Part shown: one piece after another, positions 40,395-58,837 of the stretch | How positions within the stretch are numbered: position 1 is the stretch's first letter | Layout of the letters: every line of letters begins with the position of its first letter | From: Lamellibrachia satsuma | Lineage: Eukaryota; Annelida; Polychaeta; Sabellida; Siboglinidae | NCBI GenBank assembly: GCA_033239005.1 | Contig: BSQZ01000100.1 | Span: forward strand, 1,230,001 to 1,294,000 | Direction: 5' to 3' | Length of the DNA stretch: 64,000 bases | Program-made: the position numbers and the translations under genes | Notes under the pieces: model-generated | The model's input: the letters and a program-made list of their open reading frames with translations, nothing else | Databases searched by the model: none | Told to the model about the DNA's origin: nothing

Positions 40395-42888
40395 AATGCG
40401 CATAAACCCATTTTAAGCCATGAGCCAGGACCCAAAATTTGGGCAACCGGTAAATTTTTAGAGACGAATGCTGATAGTGAAGTTTCGCAAGGTTTACATA
40501 TCTAACGATGGAAAATAGGTGTTAGCATTGCAGCACTCACACATTTCTGTGTGAAATCACTCCTTTTAACACAATCCCCATTTTTGCGACAACAAGTTTT
40601 CTCTGAAATTGCTAAAGGGATGGCCACACAAAACCATTAAAGCATATTTATTATAGGTTTCAAGAGTATAACAATTAGTGATACTATGGCTGAAGAGATA
40701 CGCTTCACAACAATATCAACATTATTTTTACATTTTTATAATTGTGGATTTTATGGCATTTTATCTACCACATCTCGAAATGCAATCCACGCCATTCAGT
40801 TTTTCAACCAAAAATCACTTAAAGTTCTGGTTATGTACCTGATGTACCCTCATTCAAGGTTCTTGGTTGCACCAGAATGTTGATCTGACTTCAGATATTA
40901 TTATTTATGAACAATATGTAAAGTTTATTGCAGCTATGTTTTATGATGACATTAGAATGAGCAGTTGTTGTCTTTGAGAGAAAATTTTCTTTTCTTATGA
41001 TGACCCACTTAGAGATATGGTTGTTACACTATCCTACATACAATGGACTTGGCATAATTTTGAACACGCATTTCATGTTATCATTGTATGATAATTTATA
41101 GGTGATATAACATTCATCATTCAGTGCTGGCTGTCTGTATGTAACGACCCTTCTAGCCACATCTCCAGTTCGCCAGTGCCTGTATTGCTCTTAATGTTGT
41201 AATGCTTATACAACGTTTATTTCAAAAGCTAGGTAAGTGTAAAGTAACCAAGAAATCTAGGTAAGATTAAAGTAACCAGATAATCATACATCTGCAATTA
41301 CAATTAGTTTACGTTAGCAAGGTTTCAATTGTATCCTTTGAATAAAACTATAAATGTTATTTACGAGATTAATGCAACATATATATGCGTTTACTTGTAG
41401 TATACGTCCAAATTAGAGAGGTACAAAATACTGACCTGTAACTGTAGTATTGCACACTACACATTGTGAAAATTTACATGCTAATTTACAATGTCCTTAG
41501 TTGAAGTAGTATGCAGTGTTCTTGATTAGTTTAGTAATCACAATCATCTTCCAATTCATCTTCAGCTACACTTTCATCATTGTCAGAAATAGACACCTGA
41601 TCATAACAGTCTTTGAGTCTGCAGATATCAGTACACCTGAGGCCATTTGACAAACAAACACATTTGGTAGTTCACACTTCCTGTGACAACTGCATGCTAA
41701 TAGATTCAACATGGCCTCAGGTAATGCCTGATTTTCCACCCAGTGTGCAACCAGCTGCTCAACCATTCTTCTCTTTCCTACGTCCAGCCTCTGCCAACAA
41801 GGCTTGGTGTCCTTGGGTTTTCCTCGAAACAACTTCTCCATATTGCAGCCTGGTAGTTCGCGCGTTGTGCATGTTTCACCAAACAGTCCCTGCATGTTGG
41901 CAGTTGATGACTTTCTACCTCGTCTTTCGTTGCACAGAACATGTGTTATCTCAGGTAATTGACGTTCACAGCAGAATATTCTGGAGCATAAAGAAGGTAT
42001 GGGAATGCCTCTAGGTTGTCCATGAGGGAAAGACCCCATTCCTGGCCCAACATCCTGAAGATGTCCTGTGATTCTGTGTTGCTAGTCTTCAAAGCACTTG
42101 CCTTCTCTTTGCCAGCAAATACACTAAAACTATCATATTCAATGCATGCGTGCATATTTCTACCGACAGTGGTTACTATGTTTTCAATATGAAGGTTTTT
42201 GTTCGGGTTCTAGTACCACATTTCTGGAACGAACAATGTGGCTCTTATGTTCTCATTGAGCGCCAGGCACATGAAGAATACATCTGTGTTTTTTTCTGAG
42301 CTCATTGGGCTGCATGCAGCAATAAACATCCGTCGGCTTCCTCCTGCATACGCCGGAGAACATGAACCTCCTCGTTGCCTTCAGGAGTGCTCTTGTGAAA
42401 TTTGTCATCAACCGTAGCAAAGAGCACCTTATCCTGCTCTATGTGCTCGGCCTTCTTCCATTCGTTGACTAGGGAAGTGATCAGACGTATTGTTGACTTT
42501 ACTCAGATAATTCATCCGCTGTCTACCAGTGTGTGAGGCTGTGATATTCTGTAGCCTACGTCCATGCGCTTCCCCTTGTACTCATCGTTCACTGTTCTTG
42601 GTAGAGATCTGTGTCAGACACAACGAGCATGTGTCAAGCACAACGTCAACCCTTTAAACTGTGATATCCGACCCTCAGTGCTATACACAGGACTGATTTG
42701 TCCACCTCACCAAAATACTTTGATTGCCTTTTATAGGGAGAGTGTTAAAAAGAGTGATTTCACACAGAAAGCTGTGAGTGGTGCAATGCTATCACCTATT
42801 TTCCATCTCTAGGGATGTAGCCCCAGCCAAAAATCACTGTGAGCATTCGTCACTGCAAACCCTCTAGCTCGTGGCCTATTTCACACAC
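40395..42888. mobile_element. Insertion of about 2.5 kb in copy A, possible DNA transposon
   Basis: Absent from copy B, where the flanks join directly (GGGCTCGGGCACGGTGG). The ends show weak inverted similarity: AGCCATGAGCCAGGA and GACGAATGCTGATAGTGAAG at the left, GGCCACGAGCTAGAG and GACGAATGCTCACAGTGATT at the right (read on the minus strand). It carries the PIN-like/CXC pseudogene. The terminal inverted repeats are degenerate and the target duplication is unclear. Confidence 0.5.
41534..42480 (-). pseudogene. PIN-like nuclease / cysteine-rich family protein, broken copy
   Basis: Unnamed repetitive family common in marine invertebrate genomes, recognised from memory of its motifs and not by a search. 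Minus-strand pieces in three frames: QDKVLFATVDDKF, EEVHVLRRMQEEADGCLLLH, SSEKNTDVFFMCLALNENIR, HACIEYDSFSVFAGKEKASA, FRMLGQEWGLS, NLLACSCHRKC, then after a shift CVCLSNGLRCTDICRLKDC and an acidic tail DNDESVAEDELEDDCDY with TAA near 41534. The first part resembles a PIN/FEN-like fold with Asp in TDVF and YDSFS; the end is a CXC-type cysteine motif. Multiple stops and shifts make it inactive. Confidence 0.6.
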
Positions 42889-43349
42889 TGCACGGTGGCG
42901 CCTACTGTTACCCAACGCAAATTAGCCCCTTTTTTTATAAGGAATGGTATTGGGGACAACATTGCCTCTACAGGTAGTGGCCTTCTACAAATTAATTTGG
43001 GTGGTTGTTTTTCTCCCACTCGTAGTACTTACACTAGCGGACTGGCCTCTTTATATTTGTGTGTGCAACGGCAATTGATATGTTAAGTGTTAACTACGTA
43101 TACACACTATGTTGAATTACATGTGTTTCTCGACTGGTGATAGTTTTGTTCCTGTTGAAGGTATGACCAAGAACTGAGTATCCTAGAGTTGCTGCCGGTT
43201 CCTGTCCGCCCGACCGCAGTGAGATCTCGTGAAGATATTAACCTGCCGACAAAAAAGAGTAAACAAACAAACGTTGATACGTTAAAATATTATCAATATA
43301 AATCAAGAATAATAGTGGCCCTATTATTGATCCCTATTGAACTCCACGG

Positions 43350-43850
43350 CATATAGACTTATCCGTCAAATAAAACATACTGCACTCTATTATACAAATA
43401 ACGTTCAAGCCAGGCAAGCGCTATTCCTCTAATACAATAATGTTCTAGCTTATTAAGTATTTTTTTATGACCAACTGTGTCGAAAGCTTTGCTGAAGTCA
43501 AGAAAAACTCCTAGTACGTAATAACCGTTATTTAAATTTGTAGCAATTTTATTGACTAGTTGCACTAGTGCCATGTTTGCAGAATACTTCTTCAAATTGA
43601 TAATCATATAAAATATTATGTTTGTTTATCAACATCGTTAATCTATGTTACATTAATCTTTGTAGAACTTTTTCAGAAAAATGACATAATCGATATTGGA
43701 CGGTAGTTATTTACGATTGTTTTGTTACCACTTTTGTATATCGGGATAACTTTAGCGACTTTCATGTTAACTGGAAAAATACCTTTAGCTAAGATAAGTT
43801 AACAATATGTGTTAAAGGAAGTATGAAGGCAACCAGGACTTGATATTTTT
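43350..43850 (-). mobile_element. Reverse transcriptase fragment
   Basis: Minus strand: VNMKVAKVIPIYKSG, NNYRPISIMS, then after several stops GVFLDFSKAFDTVGHKKIL and ALAWLERYLYNRVQYVLFDG. It is a different non-LTR lineage from the CR1-like elements at 45-48 kb. The catalytic region is not present. Confidence 0.75.
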
Positions 43851-44567
43851 AGACTTATAATTATGGTTTCTACTTCATCCTCTCCAACAATAAGTTCTTT
43901 CGGCTATTTTTGCAATTGAGTTAAGCTTATTGAGATATACATTATAATTGCTAGCCTTTTGTGTACGCAGGTAGACGCAGTTGTATTTGTGTACTGTAGC
44001 ATCATGTCTTGTAGCCTGACTCTTATTGTACATCACAATGTGTTCATGGAGTGTCACTCAACGTCATGTGTCATTTATTTCCACTGAATCAGCGTCCTTT
44101 CTTCTATGTCACCGTGGCACGGTGTCTTCCCCTCACTGTGTCCACATGACAATGAGCGAGTAAGCGGTGATGACCTCCTTTCCATTTCGGTGTAGTCTTT
44201 CTCCCGCTGTCACTTGTTGAAGGGTAGAGTCTCTGCACAAGAACTACAACATCCCTGACTACCTGTGCTGCAAGAGAAATATGTTAATCCCCCAAATACC
44301 ACTGGAATACATAACTGCTCGAAATGAATCGTAGCCAGGCAAAGCAAGACGTGCATAAAAAAGGAAATATTTGTGTAAAGCTCCATCTACCGGGGATCTA
44401 TGTTGTGTTGCCTTTCCCATACAATAGAGCAATACCATTCGGTGGGAATTCGGTTGAATTACCCCATACCCAAATACGAAACGTATTCGCAACCCAGTAT
44501 TTTGCGCGTCCCTGTTTACGATTACGCTTGCTGATTCTGTTTTGTCGCGCCTCTGAGCTCAGGTTCC
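43851..44567. other. No recognised gene
   Basis: Unique sequence between the RT fragment and the L2-like tail. Open frames are short and without motif. Confidence 0.5.
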
Positions 44568-44622
44568 TGAGGATATAGGCGCCATAGAAGTCAATTATTA
44601 TTATTATTATTATAATTGAACG
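44568..44622 (+). repeat. L2-like LINE 3-prime tail fragment
   Basis: GATATAGGCGCCATAGAAGT followed by (ATT)n. Confidence 0.5.
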
Positions 44623-44689
44623 TCAGTTGTACACAATTGGAAATAAACCTATCACACACATTTTGCAACCTTCTCCGACGTTTCGGATA

Positions 44690-45290
44690 CTGTCTCAAAA
44701 TTTGCCATTTAGCCGATTTAACTAGTTTCATTACACTCTACAGAAATGCTATTAATTATGAGTAATGTTCGTACGTTTGACATTTCCAGATGTATTATGA
44801 AGCATTTTTAAATGACAATGGATTTATGGCAGTGGTTTCTCAACCAATATTTTATTAAGAATGTAATGTCAAGTAATTTTACTGATATGTATATGACTAC
44901 GGTTTGAATTCCGCATATGCCAACAATATTTCAACTCCACACAAGTTGCTACAATATGATGCAATGCAATGACTATTGCGATCGTCTTCCAGTGACTGAT
45001 ATTGGCCAGCGCATACTCCTGGAACCGCCCCACTTTCCCGTGTTCTGCACTGTGGATAAATACATAGTCATCCAACGACGTAACGCATCCTACGTCGCTT
45101 CATTTAATCGCACCTCGGAGGAATATAAGACCGGCTTCGGCGATGTCCGCGGCTAAATCTGGCTTGGTCTGGAGAAAATACACCAAATCACGAGACAACC
45201 GTTCGTTAGGCGATGTTTGATGAGTGACGGTGAATGACTATGTATGCCGGTCTGTTAATAGATGACAGCGGGTATGGCAAACCACACATA
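44690..45290. repeat. Inverted partial copy of the 55.26-55.89 kb segment
   Basis: Includes CATTTAGCCGATTTAACTAG (44.7 kb), the inverse of sequence at 55.87 kb, through the FReD exon, to GGTATGGCAAACCACACATA (45.27 kb), the inverse of sequence near 55.29 kb. It ends where the CR1-like element starts. Confidence 0.75.
44993..45209 (+). pseudogene. Inverted single FReD exon (copy of FReD-4 exon 3)
   Basis: Plus-strand copy of FReD-4 exon 3 with the same acceptor (CTTCCAG|TGACTG). It reads VTDIGQRILLEP, FPVFCTVDKYIVIQRR and YKTGFGDVRG, then TAA at 45154-45156 in place of the conserved Glu of GEFWLGL, followed by [17 protein letters not shown]. The donor is lost (GTTAG then GCGATG). Homology to 55.26-55.89 kb in inverse orientation extends across both flanks (about 44690-45290), so this was a segmental copy and not a retrocopy. 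Confidence 0.85.
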
Positions 45291-45291
45291 C

Positions 45292-46570
45292 ATCTCAATA
45301 TGGATTCCTAAAAGCAAGGTCATGTCTAACCAATCTCTTATGTTTTTTAGAAGAAATTACAAAGTGGGTAGATGACGGGTCACCAGTGGATGTTGTATAT
45401 TTAGATTTTCAGAAAGCTTTCGATAAAGTGCCACATCAAAGATTGTTACTTAAACTAAAAGCCCATGGTATAGGCAATGATGTAATCAACTGGATAGAAA
45501 AGTGGCTTACACACAGAAGACAGAGAGTAATAGTAGATGGTAATATTTCAAACTGGAAATCTGTTTTGAGTGGGGTACCACAGGGATCAGTGTTAGGCCC
45601 TATACTGTTTTTAATATATATAAATGATTTGGAGGATGACATATCTAGCAAAATACTCAAATTTGCAGATGACACAAAAGTATTCAGAAAGGTTACTAAT
45701 GATACAGATAAACAAAGTTTACAGGATGATCTAGAAAAATTTAGTTAAATGGTCAGAAAAATGGCAAATGTTGTTCAATTTTGGGAAGTGTAAATGTATA
45801 CACATAGGACATGGAAATATGGACGAGGAATATAAAATGGGGGATGCTGTACTAGGTAGAACCACACAAGAAAAGGATTTAGGAGTAACATTTAATGCTG
45901 ACATGAAAGTTTCAGAGCAATGTGGGATTGCTGCTTCGAAAGGAAATCAAAGTCTAGGGCTAATTAGGAGAACTATCACGTATAAGGAGAAACATCTAAT
46001 TGTACCCCTGTGCAAAGCAGTAGTTAGACCACATTTGGAATATTGTATTCAAGCATGGAGGCCATATCGTAAAAAAGACATAGATAAGCTAGAAAGAATA
46101 CAACGAAGAGCAACTAAGATGATTCCAGAATTAAGAGACCTTAGTTACGAAAGTCGCTTATTACAATGTGGTTTGACAACACTAGAGACCAGGAGACTAA
46201 GAGGAGACCAAATAGAAGTGTTTAAAATAGTGAACGGTTATGAGGATGTTGATAGGAATATATTTTTCAAACTTAAAGAAGGCAGTAGAACCAGAGGACA
46301 CAAAGCAGCATTAGTTAAGGAGCAGTGTAGGTTGGACATGAGAAAGTACTCTTTCTCACAGATGGTGATAAATGAATGGAACAAACTGCCAAATGATTGT
46401 GTTAATGCTAGTAGTGTAAATATGTTTAAAAATAGAATTGACAGATATCTGATAAGGGCGGGCTACACATAGATGAGAAAATTGTTGGATTCTCGATAAG
46501 CCAATGGCTTCCTTGTCCACTTGCCATCTGGAACTTGTTGTTCGAGATGGCAATCTTGTTAAATCTTGTT
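45292..46570 (+). mobile_element. CR1-like LINE, 5-prime truncated, nearly intact RT
   Basis: Begins mid reverse transcriptase (YGFLKARSCLTNLL) and contains YLDFQKAFDKVPH, SGVPQGSVLGPILF and the catalytic FADD box (LKFADDTKVF). A 1-bp shift near 45742 separates it from the second half (GKCKCIHIGHG, VRPHLEYCIQAW, LERIQRRATKMIPELR, WNKLPNDCV), which ends in TAG at about 46470. About 100 bp of 3-prime UTR ends in two copies of TCTTGTTAAA. It lies directly after the inverted FReD exon. Confidence 0.88.
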
Positions 46571-46770
46571 AAATATATGTACATGTTTGGACCCATTGTT
46601 CTGCTTGTGATGTAGCTGTGCTATCATGTTTAAGTAGTGCTTTACATTGCCCTTGTTGACGACACGAAACGACTGTTTTTGAGCGCTCATTATCACTAAG
46701 TATTTGACGATAAGAATGAAAAGGTGAGCGAAGTTAGGCTTTACTTGAGACTACTCAACTAAACTATATA

Positions 46771-46826
<56 letters not shown>
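46771..46826. repeat. (TA)n microsatellite
   Basis: About 55 bp, lying between the 3-prime ends of the two convergent CR1-like LINEs. Confidence 0.96.
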
Positions 46827-46831
<5 letters not shown>

Positions 46832-46914
46832 ATCAATGAAGTTTCTTCGTAGATTTCGTAATTAATGCTGATATTCAGATTTCTACAAGCTATTGCTATA
46901 TGTAACACATTAAT

Positions 46915-48697
46915 TTAACAAGATTTAACAAGATTTGCCATCCAAGCCAAAGGCCCAGATGGCAAGTGGACAAGGAAGCCATTGGCTTATCGAGAGTCCA
47001 ACAATGTTCATCTACTTATAACCCGCCCTCCTGAGATATGTGTCAACCTTGTTTTTAAACATATTCACGGTGCTAGCAGTTACACAAACTGTAGACAATT
47101 TGTTCCATTCATTTATTGTCCTCTGTGAGAACGAGTGCTTCCTGATGTCCAATCTACATTGATCCTTTACTAATTTTACCTGATGTCCTCTAGTTCTGCT
47201 ATCCTTCTTGAGTGAGAAAAAGATATTTCTATCAATATTTTCCTACCCATTCAATATCTTAAAAACTTCAATCTGATCTTCTCTTAACCTCCTTGTCTCT
47301 AGAGTTGTTAAACCACATTCTTTCAGGCGATCTTCATAACTAAGGTCTCTAAGTTCTGGAATCGTTTTAGTTGCTCTCCTTTGTATGCGTTCAAGCGTAT
47401 CTATATCCTTCTTACGATATGGTCTCCATGCTTGTATACAGTATTCTAAATAAGGTCTAACTATTGCTTTATAAAGAGGTATAATTAATTTTTTCCCTTG
47501 TATGTTATGTTTCTTCTAATCAATCCAAGAATTTGATTACCCTTTGAAGCTGCAATACCACACTGCTCTGAAACTTTCATATCAGCGCTTATTGTAACTC
47601 CTAAGTCCTTTTCTTTTACAGTAGTACCCAGAACAGTATCTCCCATTGTATAGTTTACATTTAAGTTCCCATGTCCTGTATGTAGGCATTTACATTTCCC
47701 AAAATTGAACAGCATCTGCCATTTCTCAGACCATTTCACTAATCTGTCTAGATCGTTTTGTAAATGTTGTTTATCACCATCAGTATTAATCTTTCTAAAC
47801 AGTTTTGTGCTATCCGCAAATTTCAGTACGTTACTTGTTATACTGTCATCCAAGTCATTGATATATATTAAGAATAATATAGGTCCTAATACTGATCCTT
47901 GAGGTACCCCACTCAAAACCGATTTCCAATTTGAAACTTCTCCATCTACTACAACTCGTTGTATTCTGTCAGTCAGCCATTGTTCTATCCAGTCAGTTAT
48001 GCTATCCCCGATACCATGGGCTTTTAATTTAAGTAGTAATCTTTGATGTGGCACTTTGTCAAAAGCTTTCTGAAAATCTAAGTATATAATATCTACTGGC
48101 GATCCCACCTCTATCCACTTAGTGATTTCTTCCAAAAAACATGACATATTTGTTAAGCATGACTTCGCTTTAAGGAATCAATGTTGAGATGAATTTAATA
48201 ATTTATGCTTAACGAGGAAGTCCACCATATGTTCTTTAATTAACCTTTCTAATAATTTACAAATCACTGACGTTAAACTCACTGGTCTGTAATTTTCTGA
48301 CTTATTTCTCGAACCCTTTTTAAATAATGGTATGATGTTTGCTTCTTTCCATTCAAACGGAACAACTCCCTCTTTTAATGACAAGTTGAATACTCTTGCA
48401 AGTGGTATACTAATTTGTTCTACTGTTTCCATTAGTAATTTTGGAGGAATCCCATCCACTCCCGGTGATTTGTTATCCTTCATTGCCTTTATTTTCTTAG
48501 CTACCAATTCTGGAGTTACAACAAACGGACCTAAATAGTCAAATTTAACTTCCTGAAATTTAGCATCAGCAACTGGTAATGAACTAATATCTTCTTTGGT
48601 AAACACAGAACTGAAGTAACCATTTAGGTCTTCCGCCATTAAAAACCCCTGTGATACTATATTTCCAGCACTGTCTTCTAGAGGTACAACCTTGACT
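46915..48697 (-). mobile_element. CR1-like LINE, minus strand, decayed
   Basis: Same family as 45292-46570, including the TCTTGTTAAA-type 3-prime end at 46915. Frames: 48697-48178 (NKSPGVDGIPPKLL, NYRPVSLTSVICKLLERL), 48147-47485 (YLDFQKAFDKVPH, SGVPQGSVLG), then a shift and VRPYLEYCIQAW through YLRRAGYK near 47020. The catalytic box reads FADS where active copies have FADD. There is also a stop before ENIDRNIFF. 5-prime truncated at about 48697. Confidence 0.88.
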
Positions 48698-50862
48698 TGT
48701 AATTTAATAATAATTAATAAATAATAAAAGTACTTATATAGCGCCCGATCAATCGAGATTGCTCTCAGGCGCTTTACATACATAATAGTATTTTACAGGC
48801 CATAAATTTTTTAAGAGAATAATTATACTGAGAATAGTCTACATAAATGCTAAACGATGCTGACAAAATAACCATGTTAAAATATTATATAACACTACTC
48901 TAAATATAGTTTGTAATAAAAGTAAAAGTAAAAAATTATCATGAAACTGCCAACAAATTAAATACACTAATATATTATAAAAAGTACTTTAAATTTATTC
49001 ATTTATACAAGTTAGACTCAGAATATAACCATATAAACGCTAAATACAATTATATTAAAAAACTTAAGAACTATGCTCTAAATTCGTTCAGTAATACAAG
49101 TGAAAATTATAAAATAATACGCTAAGAAAATAATATATACAATATATAATGAATGCACATAAAATGCCCTCATGTGTGTTATAAAAAAGCTTGTTTAAGA
49201 AGGTGAGTTTTTTTTAAAGTGTCTTAAACACTTGTAATGATTTCGCTGTCCTCATAGAAGATGTTACATTGTTCCATAGAACGGCTGAGCAAACAGCGAA
49301 ACGGCGATCACCACGTGTGGCAGTCAGTGAAGCCGGTACGAATAAAAGCGCTGGCAGCGAAGCAGATCGTAGTGTTCTGTTAATGGGGCGGTAGCTACTT
49401 AACTCAGCCAGGTAGTCCGGCGCCAGACCATTTAATGCACAATAGGTAAACAAAAGCACTTTGGTCGCAAATGAACGGGCAGCCAATGTAAACGCTGCAA
49501 CACGGGTGTGATGTGTTCGTATTTCCTTGTACTGGTAATGAGGCGAGCAGCACAGTTCTGTACCTTTTGTAAACGCTGCAGCGCCGTCTGTGGGAGACCA
49601 TGAAGTAGTGCATTTCCATAATCTAAACGTGATGTCACTAGTGCGTGAAAAAGTGTCTTGCATGATTCTTCGGTCAGATGTGGCCGAATTCGACCAATAT
49701 TTCTTATCTATACTCAACTTTGTGGTAGATTTGAGTGTCGTCAGCATAACAATGATACTGCATACAATGTCTAGCGACAATATCTCCAATAGGTTTGGTG
49801 TACATGCAATATAATGTAGGGCCCAACACCGATCCGTTTGGGACGCCACACGTCAAGATTGAATCAACCGACTCGGCGCTTCCCACTGCCACTTGCCACT
49901 CGCTGATGTACGATTGCAGCCACGCAAGCGCTTTTTTGGTGATGCTGAATGATTGCTCAAGTCGAGTCATCAGCTACTGATGCTCGACTGTATCAAATGC
50001 GCACGACAAATCAAGCATCGCGAAGATTGTTGTACATTTTCTGTCCAGTGCGGCGGCAATGTCATTTTTGACACGGTGTAGCGCTGTTTCTGTAGAGTGG
50101 CCGCGACGGTATGCAGATTGAAAAGGGTCGGGAAAGCATTTTCATCAACGTGTGTGCTAATCTGTTTTGCAACCACTTTTTGAACCAATTTCGACAAAAA
50201 TGACAAGTTCGACACCGGGCGGTAGTTCTGTAAGATGTCTTTATCCGGCGTAGGTTTTATCCAAAGTGGCTTAACGATTGCATGCTTGTAATTAGCAGAT
50301 ACATTTGATGTGGTGAGAGACCCGTTTATCGTAGCGGTGATGAGTGGCACTAACTCATGTGGACATAGCTGTAGTAGCTACGTTTTTATTGGATCTAATT
50401 CGCACGATTTAACCGGAGCGGATGCAACTAATCGTTCAACGTCCGATTATGTGACAGTCTCAAAGCAGACTGGTGGGACACCACCGAATACAGCGTCGTT
50501 GCTCACAGCGGCCATCGTAGTGTACGGACGAATCTCACCGCAGTCGACAATGTCTTTCCTGATGTTCGATATTTTCTCAATAAAATGATCACCAAAGCGT
50601 TGCGCCATGTCCACCCGATACACATACGATGGCATTGTCGTTATGTCAGTGTTTCCCACGAGGTTTCTTGTGATGTTAAATAGTTGTTTTTGGTAATTTT
50701 TGCAATTGCGATCTTAGCCGAGTAGTAGTTTTTCTTTGCGTTAACCAGCATGTGGTTGAAGGCCACGCATTGCGTGCGATATGCCTGCCGATGTACCTCA
50801 AAACGAGTTTGCAGCCCCTGGCGCTCAGCTTGCCGTCGCCGCTGTTTCTCGTCCCGAAGCTC

Positions 50863-50957
50863 GTCAGTGTACCACGGACAGTCAGTGTACCACGGACAGT
50901 CAGTGTACCACGGGCAGTCAGTGTACCACGGACAGTCATTGTACCACGGACAGTCAG
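50863..50957. repeat. 18-bp minisatellite inside the L2-like ORF
   Basis: Five units of GTCAGTGTACCACGGACA in phase with the minus-strand frame, amplifying the LINE residues DCPWYT. Confidence 0.92.
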
Positions 50958-51708
50958 GTCGCAATGTAATGGTCGTCTTACGCAGAGGGCTTGTTTATCA
51001 ACAACCCGACGTAAACCAGTGTTGTATGTCGCAACGATGTCACTAATGGGTGCATCACTGTTCATATTCTCTAGCAAAGAGGTAATGTCACGTTTGAAAT
51101 CGGGAAGTCGTATATGACGCAGTCGCCAAAAACTATTTCTTTACGCACTCGAGCGGGCTTTCTGGCATGTCCACAAAATTTGATGGCCATGTGATCACCG
51201 GACGGATTACCATGTGTGTCACATAAGCACGGGTCATACACACTCGGTCGTGTAGTTACTATTGCACTGTGGTTTCGAACGATAACTACATCCAATAGGT
51301 AAACTTTACTGCGTGTGGCGTCTGTAACTAGTTAAGTCATGTCGTGGTCACCGAGCGTTTCAGAAAAATGCCGTGCGTCAGTATCTGATACAATGTCAAA
51401 ATGGAAATTCAAATCGCCGGTAATAACGATGTCATGCGGGTCCAGCATCACAGCGTCTAAGTAAGCTGACCACTGGTCAAAGAAAACAGTGTTAATGAAA
51501 CCATTTCTCTTAGATGGTGGCGGGCGGTATACTACTCCCAATCTGAACGTAATGCCACGTGTCGTAACGTAGTAATCAGCATGCTCAAAATGAATTTATT
51601 GCGATTTGACACAGTTTCAACTTTCAAGCCGGACTTGTAAATGACAGCCACTCCACCACCGCGCTTCTGAGCAGGTCGTGACACGGTGTGAAACTTGTAG
51701 CCGTCTGG

Positions 51709-51864
<156 letters not shown>

Positions 51865-52339
51865 CCGTTCTGTAGGATCGCCAGTCCAACTAACTGGATG
51901 TGCGCCTGTACAGGCTGTGGACTTTGTCACAATGTCGTTTATGCAACAACGCCTGACTGTACAAGCAAATGACCACTCGATCATGACTCCTTTTTTTGTA
52001 TTATTAACAAACCTTCCTTGTGTGTAGAGCACAGTATTTAAATTAAGTTCACAAGTGAATTGGGGGTTGAGCGTCTACATTCAGGCGACCACTAATTACG
52101 AGCACCCACTGCACTTGTCAGCATACAAGCTACCAAGTAGGCCAATGTGTGAGGGCGTTCACGCCGCGGCCTGCGTTAGTAGCCTGTTTACACAAGTGAA
52201 ACCAACCCTCACACCTATTTTATTTTTATAGAAACCCGTTTTGTGTAGATTCCTGAAACCCGTTTTAGGTAGACAAATAATTGGTAATTATTTGTCAACA
52301 CGAAATCCATTTTGGCTGAGTCTCTGAAAGCAGTTGCTA

Positions 52340-52399
52340 GGGCTGTCCCTAGGGCTTGGGCTGTCCCTAGGGCTTGGGCTGTCCCTAGGGCTTGGGCTG
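52340..52399. repeat. 18-bp minisatellite, about 3 copies
   Basis: Unit GGCTGTCCCTAGGGCTTG, containing the palindrome CCCTAGGG. Confidence 0.88.
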
Positions 52400-52897
52400 G
52401 TCTGTGTGTGTATTTGTCAGCCCTAAAGAGCCTGCCCCTGAGTTTGAGGAGGCTCTCAGGAGAAAGTGGCCCAGAACCCCAATTGTCTATACTACTAATG
52501 TCAACGCAAATACATATCATATGAACATTGTCTCATATTTTGACTGATCTGCGCTATGTGAAATGCATATACATTTTAATGGTGAGATAATTAAAATGTA
52601 CGTACAATTGACTTTAAACATTATATTCGCACAAACCATTACCTTTTATAGCCATTTTGTGAATACATTCACTGGAAATGCAATTAGTCCATTTGTACCA
52701 GGATACATTGTTGCCCTGGTTACGCCAATTACAAAGTTTGCACACCGTTCTAAGAAATATTACTACTTATCCTATAATATTTCAATTTTAATTAACACAA
52801 TGCAACATATGTCATCACATGTAAATTAAGATGCAAACTATTTAAGTACGTTATGTTTACGCAACATTCTGTTATACGTCAAAATAACAAACACTCA

Positions 52898-58837
<5,940 letters not shown>

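Larger units (their letters stand above)
34480..43080. repeat. Segmental duplication, copy A
   Basis: Collinear with 52862-60620: FReD C-half exon, FReD N-half exon, Cys-Pro exon, G-rich array, (CA)n tract, R1, signal exon and the downstream block ending CTCTACAGGTAGTGGCCTTC. Differences: copy A has an insertion of about 540 bp at 36775-37300 and about 2.5 kb at 40395-42888, and lacks about 660 bp found at 59550-60210 in copy B. Confidence 0.85.

Noticed and set aside
41613..42014. 133-codon plus-strand frame
   Set aside because: Antisense shadow of the PIN-like/CXC pseudogene, whose motifs read on the minus strand.
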